Origin: Campylobacteraceae bacterium
Lineage (GTDB): Bacteria > Campylobacterota > Campylobacteria > Campylobacterales > Campylobacteraceae
Direction of reading: 5' to 3'
Length of the DNA: 15,358 bases
NCBI GenBank assembly: GCA_031276365.1
Contig: JAISNG010000073.1
Span: forward strand, 1 to 15,358
This document shows, one piece after another, positions 5,936 through 14,361 of this stretch. The stretch's first letter is position 1; the number at the start of each line of letters is the position of its first letter. The notes below the pieces were generated by a model that was not told the DNA's origin, did not search any database, and was given only the letters and a program-made list of their open reading frames with translations. A program made the position numbers and the translations under genes.

Positions 5936-7504
5936 ATGAAGAGAGTTTGTATGGCTTTGTTGATTTTGTCGGCAATCGCAGCATCGTTGAACGCAAATTT
6001 TGAAAATGATTTACCAAAACTGTCCGCTGCCCAAAACTTCGCGCAAAAAGAGGATGCTATAAAAGAGTTGGCGGACAAATATAAAAACGATGAGAGGCTC
6101 TCGCTTATATTTTCGCAGATGCTCGCTGGAAATCTCTATAAAGATGCCCGAGACTCTCTTGTGTATCGTGAAAATTCGCATATCATAGATATTCTAAGCG
6201 GCGAAAAGCTTGATGAGAGTGAAATCAGCAAAATCACGATAAACAACAGACTTAGAACTGTCTTGCGCGCCGAACTTGTCATAGTAAATCTATCGTCAAA
6301 AGATGCAAAAACAAGGCTAAATGCCGCCAAAGAGCTGCTACCGAACATTGAGGAGAAAGATTACGCTTTACTATATGATTTGTCTGCAAAGGAAAGCAAC
6401 AAAAATGTAAAGGCGGTTTTGGACGAAGCGCTGAATATCCTAAATGCCAAATTTAAAAGCGGCGAGGAACAAAAAGAGGCGATAAATACCCTTGCAGATT
6501 CACTCTCTCCAATTGCGCTTCAGACACTAAGCGAATTAAATGAAGCCGAAAATATGCCCTACAAAAAGGAGGCAGCAGCCGCTATCAAAAAGATAGAGAA
6601 CAGCAAAAAATTCTACTCTGTGCTGGAAACGCTCTATTTTGGCTTGAGCGCCGGGTCAATACTGCTTTTGGCGGCGATGGGGCTTGCTATAACATTCGGC
6701 GTTATGAAAGTTATAAATATGGCTCATGGAGAGCTTATAATGCTGGGGGCTTATACGACATATACGATTCAGCAGATAATGCCCAATCTCATAGAGTATT
6801 CAGTCATCATCGCAATTCCCATAGCGTTTTTGGTGAGTGCGGCGGTTGGCATTTTGATAGAGAGATTGGTCTTGAGGCATCTTTACGCGCGTCCTCTTGA
6901 AGCGTTGCTTGCGACATTCGGCATAAGCCTCATACTTCAGCAGCTTGTGCGTACTATCTATTCGCCGCTGAATAAAGAGGTGATAACGCCCAAATGGATG
7001 AGCGGTTCATTTGAGATAAACAGCTTGCTTTCGCTGACCTATAATAGATTTTACATCATCATTTTTACGCTGATTGTCTTTGCATTTGCACTGTTTGTTA
7101 TGAAAAAAACTTCACTCGGACTAAAAGTACGCGCGGTTTCGCAAAACAGAAGCATGGCGCAGGCTATGGGGGTTAAGACAAGTTTTGTGGACGCCCTGAC
7201 TTTCGGTATAGGCGCGGGAGTTGCTGGGGTTGCTGGGGTTGCTTTGAGTCAGCTTACAAATGTCGGTCCGAATCTGGGACAATCTTACATAGTGGACTCT
7301 TTTATGGTTGTGGTATTCGGGGGAGTAGGCAATCTATGGGGAACGCTCATCGGTGCGTTTACGCTTGGTGAAATAAATAAAATCATAGAACCGTTATCGG
7401 GCGCTGTGCTTGCAAAAGTTATTATACTTGTAATGGTGATACTCTTTATCCAAAGACACCCGCGCGGACTTTTCCCTCAAAAGGGAAGAGATGCGGAGGA
7501 TTAA
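5936..7504 (+). CDS. urtB: UrtB, urea ABC transporter permease
   Basis: The 522-residue inner-membrane permease forms half of the urea channel. Start: ATG at 5936 with AAGG at 5925-5928. An N-terminal signal-like hydrophobic stretch (residues 4-18) precedes a helical, charge-rich region of about 200 residues. That region resembles HEAT-type repeats (e.g. DAKTRLNAAKELL, NKNVKAVLDEAL) and is probably periplasmic. The LivH-type membrane core begins near residue 232 with NMAHGELIMLGAY and later has the UrtB-type LTNVGPNLGQSYIVDSF and VVFGGVGNLWG. The extra N-terminal domain is usual for proteobacterial UrtB and separates it from branched-chain amino acid permeases. The coding sequence ends inside the Shine-Dalgarno/start region of urtC, so translation is probably coupled. 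A 9-base tandem repeat (GTTGCTGGG) lies at 7220-7243 without disturbing the reading frame. Confidence 0.95.
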   Translation: MKRVCMALLILSAIAASLNANFENDLPKLSAAQNFAQKEDAIKELADKYKNDERLSLIFSQMLAGNLYKDARDSLVYRENSHIIDILSGEKLDESEISKITINNRLRTVLRAELVIVNLSSKDAKTRLNAAKELLPNIEEKDYALLYDLSAKESNKNVKAVLDEALNILNAKFKSGEEQKEAINTLADSLSPIALQTLSELNEAENMPYKKEAAAAIKKIENSKKFYSVLETLYFGLSAGSILLLAAMGLAITFGVMKVINMAHGELIMLGAYTTYTIQQIMPNLIEYSVIIAIPIAFLVSAAVGILIERLVLRHLYARPLEALLATFGISLILQQLVRTIYSPLNKEVITPKWMSGSFEINSLLSLTYNRFYIIIFTLIVFAFALFVMKKTSLGLKVRAVSQNRSMAQAMGVKTSFVDALTFGIGAGVAGVAGVALSQLTNVGPNLGQSYIVDSFMVVVFGGVGNLWGTLIGAFTLGEINKIIEPLSGAVLAKVIILVMVILFIQRHPRGLFPQKGRDAED

Positions 7505-7505
7505 G

Positions 7506-8627
7506 ATGAGAGAACCGATAGTTGTAAAAATCTTTAAAAACGATAACGGCGGCAAGATAGTATTATGTCTGCTTTTGGCGCTTGTCGTCGTTGTATCAGT
7601 TTCAAATCTCTTGATACCAAACACTTCCGTGTTTCATATATCAAGCTTTACCGTTTCGCTCATCGGAAAATATCTGGCGTTTGCGCTTTTGGCATTGTCA
7701 TTAGATTTGCTGTGGGGTTATCTTGGAATTTTGAGTCTTGGACACGGAGCGTTTTTTGCACTCGGCGGATACGCGTTTGCGATGTATCTCACGCGCCAAA
7801 TCGGAGACCGCGGAGTTTACGCAGACCCAATTTTGCCTGATTTTATGGTATTTATGAATTATAAGGAGCTGCCGTGGTTCTGGTATGGATTTGACAATCC
7901 ATTTTTTGCTGTCTTGATGGTTATATTTGTGCCTGCTTTTTTGGCTTTTGTGTTCGGATTTTTTGCATTCAAGTCAAAAGTAAACGGCGTTTATCTCTCC
8001 ATCATCACGCAGGCTCTTACATACGCTCTGATGCTTGCATTTTTCAGAAACGATATGGGTTTTGGCGGCAATAACGGACTAAACGACTTTAAGGATATAT
8101 TTGGATTTAACCTCCAAAGCCCATACACGAAAGTATCGCTTCTTATCATTTCGTTTATTGCGCTGGTTTTGGGGTATGCGCTCTGTCGATTTATTATCAA
8201 TTCCAAACTCGGGCGCGTAGTCGTGTCCATAAGAGATTCCGAAAGCCGCGTAGGGTTTTTGGGCTATAGGATAGTCAGTTATAAAATTTTCATATTTGTC
8301 GTATCGGCTATGCTGGCAGGCGTTGCAGGGGCTTTGTATGTGCCGCAGGTAGGCATCATAAATCCAAATCTTTTTGCGCCGCTCTTTTCAATAGAGCTTG
8401 TCATTTGGGTTGCAATAGGCGGGCGCGGCACGCTTTACGGAGCCATTATCGGGGCATTTGTCGTAAATTTCGCAAGCACATATTTTACCTCAACACTCGC
8501 AGAAGTGTGGCTGTATGCGCTTGGCGGATTATTTGTTTTGGTTACGCTCTTTTTGCCAAAAGGCGTAGCAGGGATTTTTGCAAAAATCAAAATAGTAGGC
8601 ATCAAGAGACTAAGGTTTGGAAAATGA
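7506..8627 (+). CDS. urtC: UrtC, urea ABC transporter permease
   Basis: The 373-residue LivM-type permease is the second half of the urea channel. I chose ATG 7506 over the upstream in-frame ATG 7491 because GGAGGA at 7495-7500 is correctly spaced for 7506 and would lie inside the coding sequence if 7491 were used. Visible family stretches are LLWGYLGILSLGHGAFFALGG, GVYLSIITQALTYAL, FFRNDMGFGGNNGLNDF and VWVAIGGRGTLYGAIIGAF-like sequence (seen here as VIWVAIGGRGTLYG). About eight to ten hydrophobic segments are spread along the protein. The stop overlaps the urtD start in ATGA at 8624-8627, which implies translational coupling with the ATPase. Confidence 0.95.
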   Translation: MREPIVVKIFKNDNGGKIVLCLLLALVVVVSVSNLLIPNTSVFHISSFTVSLIGKYLAFALLALSLDLLWGYLGILSLGHGAFFALGGYAFAMYLTRQIGDRGVYADPILPDFMVFMNYKELPWFWYGFDNPFFAVLMVIFVPAFLAFVFGFFAFKSKVNGVYLSIITQALTYALMLAFFRNDMGFGGNNGLNDFKDIFGFNLQSPYTKVSLLIISFIALVLGYALCRFIINSKLGRVVVSIRDSESRVGFLGYRIVSYKIFIFVVSAMLAGVAGALYVPQVGIINPNLFAPLFSIELVIWVAIGGRGTLYGAIIGAFVVNFASTYFTSTLAEVWLYALGGLFVLVTLFLPKGVAGIFAKIKIVGIKRLRFGK

Positions 8628-9400
8628 GCATAAATCCAGACTTTATAGGCAGCATAGAAAAAGGCAGCAGGATACTTTTGCTTGACGGCGTAACTGTGAG
8701 TTTTGACGGGTTTAAGGCGTTAAATTCGCTTTCGCTGACTATTGACTACAAAGAGTTAAGATGCATCATCGGAGCTAACGGAGCTGGCAAATCCACAATG
8801 ATGGACGTGATAACGGGCAAAACAAAACCCGACAGCGGACAGGTGATTTTCGCAAAAGCGGTTGATTTGCTGGAACTTAACGAGCCTCAGATAGCCGAAC
8901 TTGGCATAGGCAGAAAATTTCAAAAGCCGACGGTATTTTCAAATCATACGATTTTTGAAAACCTTGAACTTGCCATGCAAGACGACAAAAGATTTTTCAA
9001 AACGCTCTTTTCAAAACTAAAAAATTTTCAAAAGGACAGGATAGAAGAAACTATGAAGCTTATCGGCTTGCATAATTACGCATTCAAGGAAGCTGGCACT
9101 CTCTCTCATGGACAAAAGCAATGGCTTGAAATCGGTATGCTAATAATGCAAAATCCCAAAATTATGCTCATAGATGAACCCGTAGCAGGAATGACACCCT
9201 CTGAGGTTGAAAAAACGGGTGAGATTTTGCGGACGCTTTCAAGTGAACATTCGGTGGTAGTTGTGGAGCATGATATGGAGTTTATACGAAGCCTTGCCTC
9301 AAGAGTTACCGTTTTGCATGAGGGGTCGGTATTGGTCGAGGGGTCAATGCAGAGTATTCAAAACAATGAAAAAGTAAGAAAAGTTTATCTTGGCGAGTAA
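8624..9400 (+). CDS. urtD: UrtD, urea ABC transporter ATP-binding protein
   Basis: The 258-residue cytoplasmic ATPase powers urea import together with UrtE. Start: ATG at 8624, overlapping the urtC stop by 4 bases, with AAGG at 8612-8615; longer in-frame extensions run through urtC and are not credible. Walker A is GANGAGKST at 50-58. The ABC signature is LSHGQKQWLE from 160, with the SHGQ variant characteristic of UrtD. Walker B ends in D184-E185 (IDEPVAGMT), and the switch His is H216 (VVVEHDMEF). Length matches LivG-type ATPases. The gene after it starts 1 base beyond the stop, so the two ATPases are probably made in similar amounts. Confidence 0.95.
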   Translation: MSINPDFIGSIEKGSRILLLDGVTVSFDGFKALNSLSLTIDYKELRCIIGANGAGKSTMMDVITGKTKPDSGQVIFAKAVDLLELNEPQIAELGIGRKFQKPTVFSNHTIFENLELAMQDDKRFFKTLFSKLKNFQKDRIEETMKLIGLHNYAFKEAGTLSHGQKQWLEIGMLIMQNPKIMLIDEPVAGMTPSEVEKTGEILRTLSSEHSVVVVEHDMEFIRSLASRVTVLHEGSVLVEGSMQSIQNNEKVRKVYLGE

Positions 9401-9401
9401 T

Positions 9402-10097
9402 ATGTTAAAAATAGAAAATCTAAATCAATACTACAAACAAAGCCATACGTTAAAAGATGTGAGTCTTGAGTGCAAAAAGGGCAAATGTACATGTCTTATG
9501 GGCAGAAACGGCGTGGGCAAAACAACGCTTAGTAAGGTTATCATGGGACTTCTTGGCGTTCAAAGCGGCAGGATACTGTTCAAAGGCAATGATATAACAG
9601 CCATTCCACCCTCTGCAAGAGCATCAATCGCGATAGGTTATGTACCACAGGGACGCGAGATATTCTCTTCGCTCACAGTCAGGGAAAATCTCCAAATCGG
9701 AATTTTAAGCAACAGAAACGGCATAAAAAAAGTGCCGCAAATTATATATGAACTTTTTCCCATATTAAAAGAGATGCATGCCAGAAAAGGCGGCGACCTC
9801 TCAGGTGGACAGCAGCAGCAATTAGCCATAGCAAGGGCTTTGTGCATAGAGCCTGAGTTTTTAATACTTGATGAGCCAAGCGAAGGTATCCAGCCAAATA
9901 TCGTCGCCCAAATAGGAGATGTCATAGACTATCTAACCAAAGAAAAGGGCATAACGGTTCTTTTAATAGAACAAAAACTTCCGTTTGCAAGGCGGCATGG
10001 AGATGATTTTTACATACTTGACAGAGGAAGCGTAACGGCTAAGGGCGAGATAAAAGAGTTAAGCGATGAAATCATAAAACAGTATTTATCGGTATAA
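9402..10097 (+). CDS. urtE: UrtE, urea ABC transporter ATP-binding protein
   Basis: The 231-residue cytoplasmic ATPase is the LivF-type partner of UrtD. ATG at 9402 is preferred. A TTG at 9390 would add four residues and overlap urtD. Ribosome binding is weak (GGCGAG at 9392-9397), so re-initiation after the urtD stop at 9398-9400 is likely. Walker A is GRNGVGKTT at 34-42, the Q-loop region is GYVPQGREIFSSLTV, and the signature is LSGGQQQQ from 133. Walker B ends D157-E158, followed by the UrtE-typical PSEGIQPNIV. The ending IEQKLPFARRHGDDFYILDRG is also typical of UrtE. It closes the transporter half of the module; ureD begins 7 bases after its stop. Confidence 0.95.
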   Translation: MLKIENLNQYYKQSHTLKDVSLECKKGKCTCLMGRNGVGKTTLSKVIMGLLGVQSGRILFKGNDITAIPPSARASIAIGYVPQGREIFSSLTVRENLQIGILSNRNGIKKVPQIIYELFPILKEMHARKGGDLSGGQQQQLAIARALCIEPEFLILDEPSEGIQPNIVAQIGDVIDYLTKEKGITVLLIEQKLPFARRHGDDFYILDRGSVTAKGEIKELSDEIIKQYLSV

Positions 10098-10098
10098 T
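10093..10098 (+). promoter_or_regulatory. Possible internal -10 box just before ureD
   Basis: TATAAT spans the end of urtE and lies 6 bases before the ureD ATG. A transcript from it would begin at or very near that ATG. No -35 hexamer is evident. It may simply reflect the urtE codons there, so confidence is low. Confidence 0.22.
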
Positions 10099-10104
10099 TG
10101 CTTT

Positions 10105-10854
10105 ATGAGTTTAAAACTTGAGCTAAAGCAGAACAATATCATACTGAAAAAATTGACGCTTCCAAGTCGATATTATCTTTTTAAGGAGCGTGAAAATTAT
10201 GTTAAACTGCTCAACGTCGGAGAGGGACTGTTTCCAAATGATAAAATCTCAACAGAGCTTGATATGACGGACTCAAACCTCATCATCGCAAGCGAATCGG
10301 CGTTGAAAATCTATCCAAGTAAAGGCGGATTTGCCGCAAACAGATATGTTATAAATCTGAAGCGTTCCAATCTGGAGTTTTTAAATGACGAACTTATCAT
10401 GTTTAAAAATTCCCGTTTTTTGCAGCTTTTTACGTTGAACTTTGATGAAAATTCTACATTTTTTTACAGCGATATATTTAGCGCAGGCAGAAGTTTTGAA
10501 GAGTATGATTTTAAAGAGTACGCGGTGCGCAATAGATTTGTATATGGCGGTACGCTTGAATATCTTGAAGAGTTTGGGATAAGCGGCGATAACTTAAGAG
10601 AGTATTTGAAAAGACACTGCGCCGAAGAAAAGCTTTTTGCTAAAATATACATAAAAACAAAAGAGAACGAAGAGTTTAGCAAAATGCTTTTAAACGCAGG
10701 TTTCAAAAGTTTTGAAAAGACGCAAAACGGTGCATTTTTGATGTATATCGTTTTGGGAGATAAAATATCAAATATAAAATCGGCGGTAAATTTTGTATGG
10801 GAACTGTATAGAAAAATGCTCGGCAAAAGCAGGTTTGATTTAGGTAAAAGATAA
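10105..10854 (+). CDS. ureD: UreD (UreH) urease accessory protein
   Basis: The 249-residue chaperone binds apo-urease and, with UreF and UreG, forms the platform through which nickel reaches the active site. Sequence similarity is weak, as is usual for this family. The order of features is nevertheless right: SRYYLFKE near the N-terminus, TELDMTDSNLIIASESALKIYPSKGG (the conserved segment usually seen as LTTQAATKVY), a Leu/Phe-rich middle, and SDIFSAGRSFEEYDFKEYAVRNR matching the GR..E.F.F..Y motif. It is somewhat shorter than most homologues. No Shine-Dalgarno is visible before ATG 10105, so it depends on coupling to urtE or a leaderless start. Its position directly before the structural genes matches the Arcobacter-type order. 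Some databases call this gene ureH. Confidence 0.88.
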   Translation: MSLKLELKQNNIILKKLTLPSRYYLFKERENYVKLLNVGEGLFPNDKISTELDMTDSNLIIASESALKIYPSKGGFAANRYVINLKRSNLEFLNDELIMFKNSRFLQLFTLNFDENSTFFYSDIFSAGRSFEEYDFKEYAVRNRFVYGGTLEYLEEFGISGDNLREYLKRHCAEEKLFAKIYIKTKENEEFSKMLLNAGFKSFEKTQNGAFLMYIVLGDKISNIKSAVNFVWELYRKMLGKSRFDLGKR

Positions 10855-10867
10855 GAGGAGCAAAAAG

Positions 10868-11548
10868 ATGTTTTTGACAGACAGAGAGAAAGAGAGGCTG
10901 CTTATCTACACAGCCGCCAAATTGGCGCAGGAGCGCAAAAGCAGAGGACTCAAACTAAACTATCCAGAAGCTGTGGCGTTAATCAGCTCTTTTATCATTG
11001 AAGGAGCAAGGGACGGTAAAAGCGTCGCCGAACTTATGGTGGAAGCGGCAAATGTCCTCACAAAAGATGACGTCTTGGACGGCATTGCCAACATGATAAG
11101 CCTTGTGCAAGTAGAGGCGGTTTTTGAAGACGGTACGAAACTTGTTTCTATACACAATCCTATTTTGGACGAAAACAGCAGCGAGGTAGGCGGATACATC
11201 ATTGAAGAGGGCGAGATAGAATTAAATAAAAAGGCAAAAGAGACGCAGCTTGAAGTGAAAAATAGAGGAGACCGCCCGATACAGATTGGTTCGCATTTTC
11301 ACTTTTTTGAGGTAAACAGCTTTTTGGATTTTGACAGGCGCAAATCTTACGGTAAAAGGCTGAATATCCCCGCAGGGACTTCCGTGAGATTTGAGCCGGG
11401 CTCCCATAAAAAAATCTCTCTCATTCCATACGGCGGAAAGCGGTTTGTGAGCGGATTTAACGGTTTGGTTGAGGGGTTTTTGGATGATGAGAAGACAAAA
11501 AAAGAGGCTTGGCTGCGATTAGATGAATTTTTAAAGGATAACCGATGA
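10868..11548 (+). CDS. ureAB: Fused urease gamma-beta subunit (UreA-UreB)
   Basis: The 226-residue structural subunit pairs with UreC. Residues 1 to about 100 are the gamma domain (LNYPEAVALISSFIIEGARDGKSVAELM, then DDVLDGIANMI). About 107 to 205 are the beta domain (GDRPIQIGSHFHFFEVNSFLDFDR, then KRLNIPAGTSVRFEPG). No stop or start separates them, which is the fusion known from Helicobacter UreA and other Campylobacterota. Start: ATG 10868 with the strong GAGGAG at 10855-10860. The tail after FNGLV is 25 residues and looks helical. By my recollection of H. pylori UreA it lacks roughly the last 11 residues of the extension used there for the 12-fold assembly. The stop overlaps the ureC start by ATGA at 11545-11548. 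Naming varies between ureA and ureAB. Confidence 0.96.
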   Translation: MFLTDREKERLLIYTAAKLAQERKSRGLKLNYPEAVALISSFIIEGARDGKSVAELMVEAANVLTKDDVLDGIANMISLVQVEAVFEDGTKLVSIHNPILDENSSEVGGYIIEEGEIELNKKAKETQLEVKNRGDRPIQIGSHFHFFEVNSFLDFDRRKSYGKRLNIPAGTSVRFEPGSHKKISLIPYGGKRFVSGFNGLVEGFLDDEKTKKEAWLRLDEFLKDNR

Positions 11549-13245
11549 AGATATCAAAACTAAAATACGCTTCTATGTATGGACCGACGACAAACGACAG
11601 ATTTAAACTTGCAGATACTTCACTTATAGCAAGGATAGAGAAAGATTTTAGCGTTTACGGCGAAGAGAGTAAATTTGGCGGCGGAAAGACGATAAGGGAC
11701 GGTATGAGCCAATCACCAACAGCGATAGAATCACCAGACCTTGTTATCACAAATGCGATTATCATAGACTACACGGGCATATATAAAGCCGATATAGCCA
11801 TCAAGGACGGTATCATTTCGGCTATCGGCAAATCAGGCAATCCAAATATCACAAATGACATAACGGAGGGTTTGGAGATAGGAGTAAATACCGAGATTTT
11901 ATCTGCCGAGGGAAAGATAATCACCGCGGGCGGCATAGATACGCATATCCATTTTATATCTCCTGGGCAGATTGATACGGCATTTGCAAGCGGCATCACT
12001 ACGATGATAGGCGGAGGTACGGGACCAAATACAGGTACAAACGCTACTACATGCACGCCTGGGCGCTGGAATCTACACAAAATGATGCAATCAGTAAACA
12101 ATCATCCGATGAATTTCGGCTTTATGGGCAAAGGAAATTGCAGTTCGTATTACGCGATACAAGAGCAGATAATGGCAGGTGCAATGGGACTTAAGCTTCA
12201 TGAGGATTGGGGTTCTACGCCAAACGCCATTGATATGTGCCTAAGAGTCGCCGATGATTTTGATGTACAGGCGGCTATCCATACAGATACGCTGAACGAA
12301 GCAGGTTTTGTGAACAATACGATAGCCTCTGTCAAAGGACGCACGATACACGCGTTTCATTCCGAGGGAGCAGGCGGCGGACACGCGCCTGATATCATGA
12401 AAGTAACAGGGCTTGCAAATGTATTGCCCTCGTCCACAAACCCGACTTTGCCATATACGAAAAACACGCTTGAAGAGCATCTTGATATGCTTATGGTCTG
12501 CCATCACTTAAGCCCAAAAATCCCTGAAGATGTGAGTTTTGCCGAGAGCAGGATAAGGGGCAAAACGATAGCCGCTGAAGATGTGCTGCATGATATCGGA
12601 GCTATCTCGATAACGAGTTCAGATTCACAGGCTATGGGACGCGTTGGAGAGGTTATAGCGCGAACGTGGCAGGTAGCGGACTCCATGAAAAAACAGCGCG
12701 GAGCTTTGGCAGAAGATAGCAGCAATGATGACAATAACCGCATCAAAAGATATATCGCTAAATATACGATAAATCCCGCGATTGCATGCGGTATAGACGA
12801 ATTTACAGGCAGTGTGGAAGTCGGCAAAATCGCGGATTTGGTATTGTGGAACAGAGCGTTTTTTGGGGTAAAACCCGAAATCATCATCAAGGGAGGATTT
12901 GTTGCGCTTAGCGTAATGGGCGATTCAAACGCTTCCATTCCTACGCCAGAACCAAATCTATACAGACCGATGTTTGGCTCTTTGGGTAAAGCGGCGGCGG
13001 CAACAAGCGCGCTTTTTGTCTCAAAATATGCGCTTGAAAATAGAGCAAAAAGTCTGCCAGAGATTGACAAACACTTTTTGGCTGTTAAAAATACGCGCAC
13101 CATCACAAAAAAAAATATGAAGCTGAATGACTTCATCGGAGATATCAGGATAGATCCAGAAACTTATAATGTCTTCGTAAACGGTGAACTTATAGCATCT
13201 GATTTTGCAGCAAACGTTTCTCTGGCAAGAAAATATTTTATATAA
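11545..13245 (+). CDS. ureC: UreC, urease alpha (catalytic) subunit
   Basis: The 566-residue catalytic subunit hydrolyses urea at a dinickel centre. Every key residue is present and falls on the same numbers as Klebsiella urease: H134 and H136 (THIHF), the carbamylated K217 and H219 (GLKLHEDWG), H246 (AIHTDT), H272 (AFHSEGAGGG) and D360 (TSSDSQAMG). The flap C319-H320 (VCHHL) is also intact. Length is normal and there is no frameshift. Start: ATG 11545 overlaps the ureAB stop in ATGA, so the two structural subunits are coupled 1:1. Helicobacter calls the equivalent protein UreB. The enzyme should be active if the maturation proteins encoded downstream receive nickel. Confidence 0.98.
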   Translation: MKISKLKYASMYGPTTNDRFKLADTSLIARIEKDFSVYGEESKFGGGKTIRDGMSQSPTAIESPDLVITNAIIIDYTGIYKADIAIKDGIISAIGKSGNPNITNDITEGLEIGVNTEILSAEGKIITAGGIDTHIHFISPGQIDTAFASGITTMIGGGTGPNTGTNATTCTPGRWNLHKMMQSVNNHPMNFGFMGKGNCSSYYAIQEQIMAGAMGLKLHEDWGSTPNAIDMCLRVADDFDVQAAIHTDTLNEAGFVNNTIASVKGRTIHAFHSEGAGGGHAPDIMKVTGLANVLPSSTNPTLPYTKNTLEEHLDMLMVCHHLSPKIPEDVSFAESRIRGKTIAAEDVLHDIGAISITSSDSQAMGRVGEVIARTWQVADSMKKQRGALAEDSSNDDNNRIKRYIAKYTINPAIACGIDEFTGSVEVGKIADLVLWNRAFFGVKPEIIIKGGFVALSVMGDSNASIPTPEPNLYRPMFGSLGKAAAATSALFVSKYALENRAKSLPEIDKHFLAVKNTRTITKKNMKLNDFIGDIRIDPETYNVFVNGELIASDFAANVSLARKYFI

Positions 13246-13254
13246 GGATGGATA

Positions 13255-13686
13255 ATGATAAAAAAAATTGTCGGGATTGAAAATGCACAAAGCGCAGACG
13301 ATGAAGTCTGGCTCTCATGGTTTGACTTAAAAAAGCCGAATTTGTCAGCAGTTACACAAAAAGGGGTGGAATTCATACTTAAAACGCAGACTCATTTTCA
13401 CGACGACGATATTCTCACAGCCGAAGACGGATACAAAATCAAAGTCAACATAAAAAAAGATGAACTTTTTGTGCTGAAATTTAAAAATATCACGGACTTT
13501 GCAAAAACAGCTTACGAGATAGGCAACCGTCATCAGCCTATCTGTATAGAGGAGATGCGCATCACGGTCTTAAATGATTCATCGCTTGAGGACATCATAC
13601 ATACGCTCTCGCACAGCAAAAATGTGAGCGTGGAAAAAATATCGGGAGTTTTTCGTCAAAATGCCTTTTCGCACCACACGCACTGA
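13255..13686 (+). CDS. ureE: UreE, nickel metallochaperone for urease
   Basis: The 143-residue dimeric chaperone carries nickel to the UreG/UreF/UreD complex. Start: ATG 13255 with AAGGATGG at 13244-13251, 9 bases after the ureC stop. The conserved GNRHQPICIEEMRI motif places the bridging metal-binding His at H93 (H96 in the Klebsiella protein). The C-terminal domain ends in SHHTH, a very short His tail compared with the long His-rich tails of some homologues. The last 26 bases, which include the codons for the tail, are also the first codons of ureF in another frame. Family identity is clear from the motif and position. Confidence 0.93.
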   Translation: MIKKIVGIENAQSADDEVWLSWFDLKKPNLSAVTQKGVEFILKTQTHFHDDDILTAEDGYKIKVNIKKDELFVLKFKNITDFAKTAYEIGNRHQPICIEEMRITVLNDSSLEDIIHTLSHSKNVSVEKISGVFRQNAFSHHTH

Positions 13687-14353
13687 AGCGCTGCTAAAAT
13701 TCATCCAAATTCTCGACTCCTCTTTTCCATCCGGAGCATTTACTCACTCGTTCGGACTTGAGCCGCACGCAGGTTTGGGCTTTGTGAAGGATTGCTGGGA
13801 CTTGAAGCGGTTTTTGGAAAATATCGTTTTGTACCAGCACTCAAAAATGGAATTTCCTACAATCTCAAAAGCCTATGAATACGCCAACAACAGCTCTTTG
13901 AGTCTGCTTTTGAAACTTGATGCGAAATTTTCCGCCATGTGCTGTTACGCCTTTGCCAAAGCTTACAAATCAATCGGCGAAAACTGTTTTACACATTTAA
14001 AATATTTAAAGCCCAAAAGAGAGATTACAAAGCTCTATTTTGAAAGCGTGCAGGCAAAAAAAACGCCGTGCAACGAGATAGTGCTGTTGTCCGTTTTGGC
14101 TTATGATTTGGGTATGCAAAAGGAGGATTTTATGCTGATTTGGAGCAAAAAAAATCTGATAAATGTAACTTCCGCATCGCTCAAAATCTCCAAAATCAAA
14201 CCATCTGAAGTACAGCAAATGCTCTTTTTGATTGATGAATTTTTAAAACGTGCGATTGACGATGCAGGCAATAATTTATCAAATTTCAATCCGCTTTTTG
14301 ACGCGGCAGTTTATATGCACAAAAATATCGAACCAAAACTTTTTATGACTTAA
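13661..14353 (+). CDS. ureF: UreF, urease accessory protein
   Basis: The 230-residue all-helical accessory protein bridges UreD and UreG and gates nickel transfer and lysine carbamylation. The N-terminal LLKFIQILDSSFPSGAFTHSFGLE corresponds to the family hallmark (LL.L.DS.FP.GaF.hS.GLE). A later stretch KREITKLYFESVQAKKTPCNEIVLLSVLAYDLG is also in place. ATG 13661 is chosen because the hallmark begins within ten residues and no later Met precedes it. This forces a 26-base overlap with ureE. The ribosome site is poor (GGGAG at 13644-13648, 12 bases away), so translation probably depends on ureE. Sequence conservation is low, as usual for UreF, but position and motif make the call firm. Confidence 0.92.
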   Translation: MPFRTTRTEALLKFIQILDSSFPSGAFTHSFGLEPHAGLGFVKDCWDLKRFLENIVLYQHSKMEFPTISKAYEYANNSSLSLLLKLDAKFSAMCCYAFAKAYKSIGENCFTHLKYLKPKREITKLYFESVQAKKTPCNEIVLLSVLAYDLGMQKEDFMLIWSKKNLINVTSASLKISKIKPSEVQQMLFLIDEFLKRAIDDAGNNLSNFNPLFDAAVYMHKNIEPKLFMT

Positions 14354-14361
14354 GGATACTT

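Noticed and set aside
7491..7505. Earlier ATG start for urtC
   Set aside because: Using it would put the strong GGAGGA inside the gene; that element is correctly placed for the ATG at 7506.
8405..8623. 73-residue N-terminal extension of UrtD
   Set aside because: It lies within urtC in another frame and has no family similarity; the ATGA junction gives the standard UrtD start.
12504..13136. 210-codon minus-strand frame opposite ureC
   Set aside because: It is antisense to a fully conserved catalytic subunit, with no ribosome site or known family.
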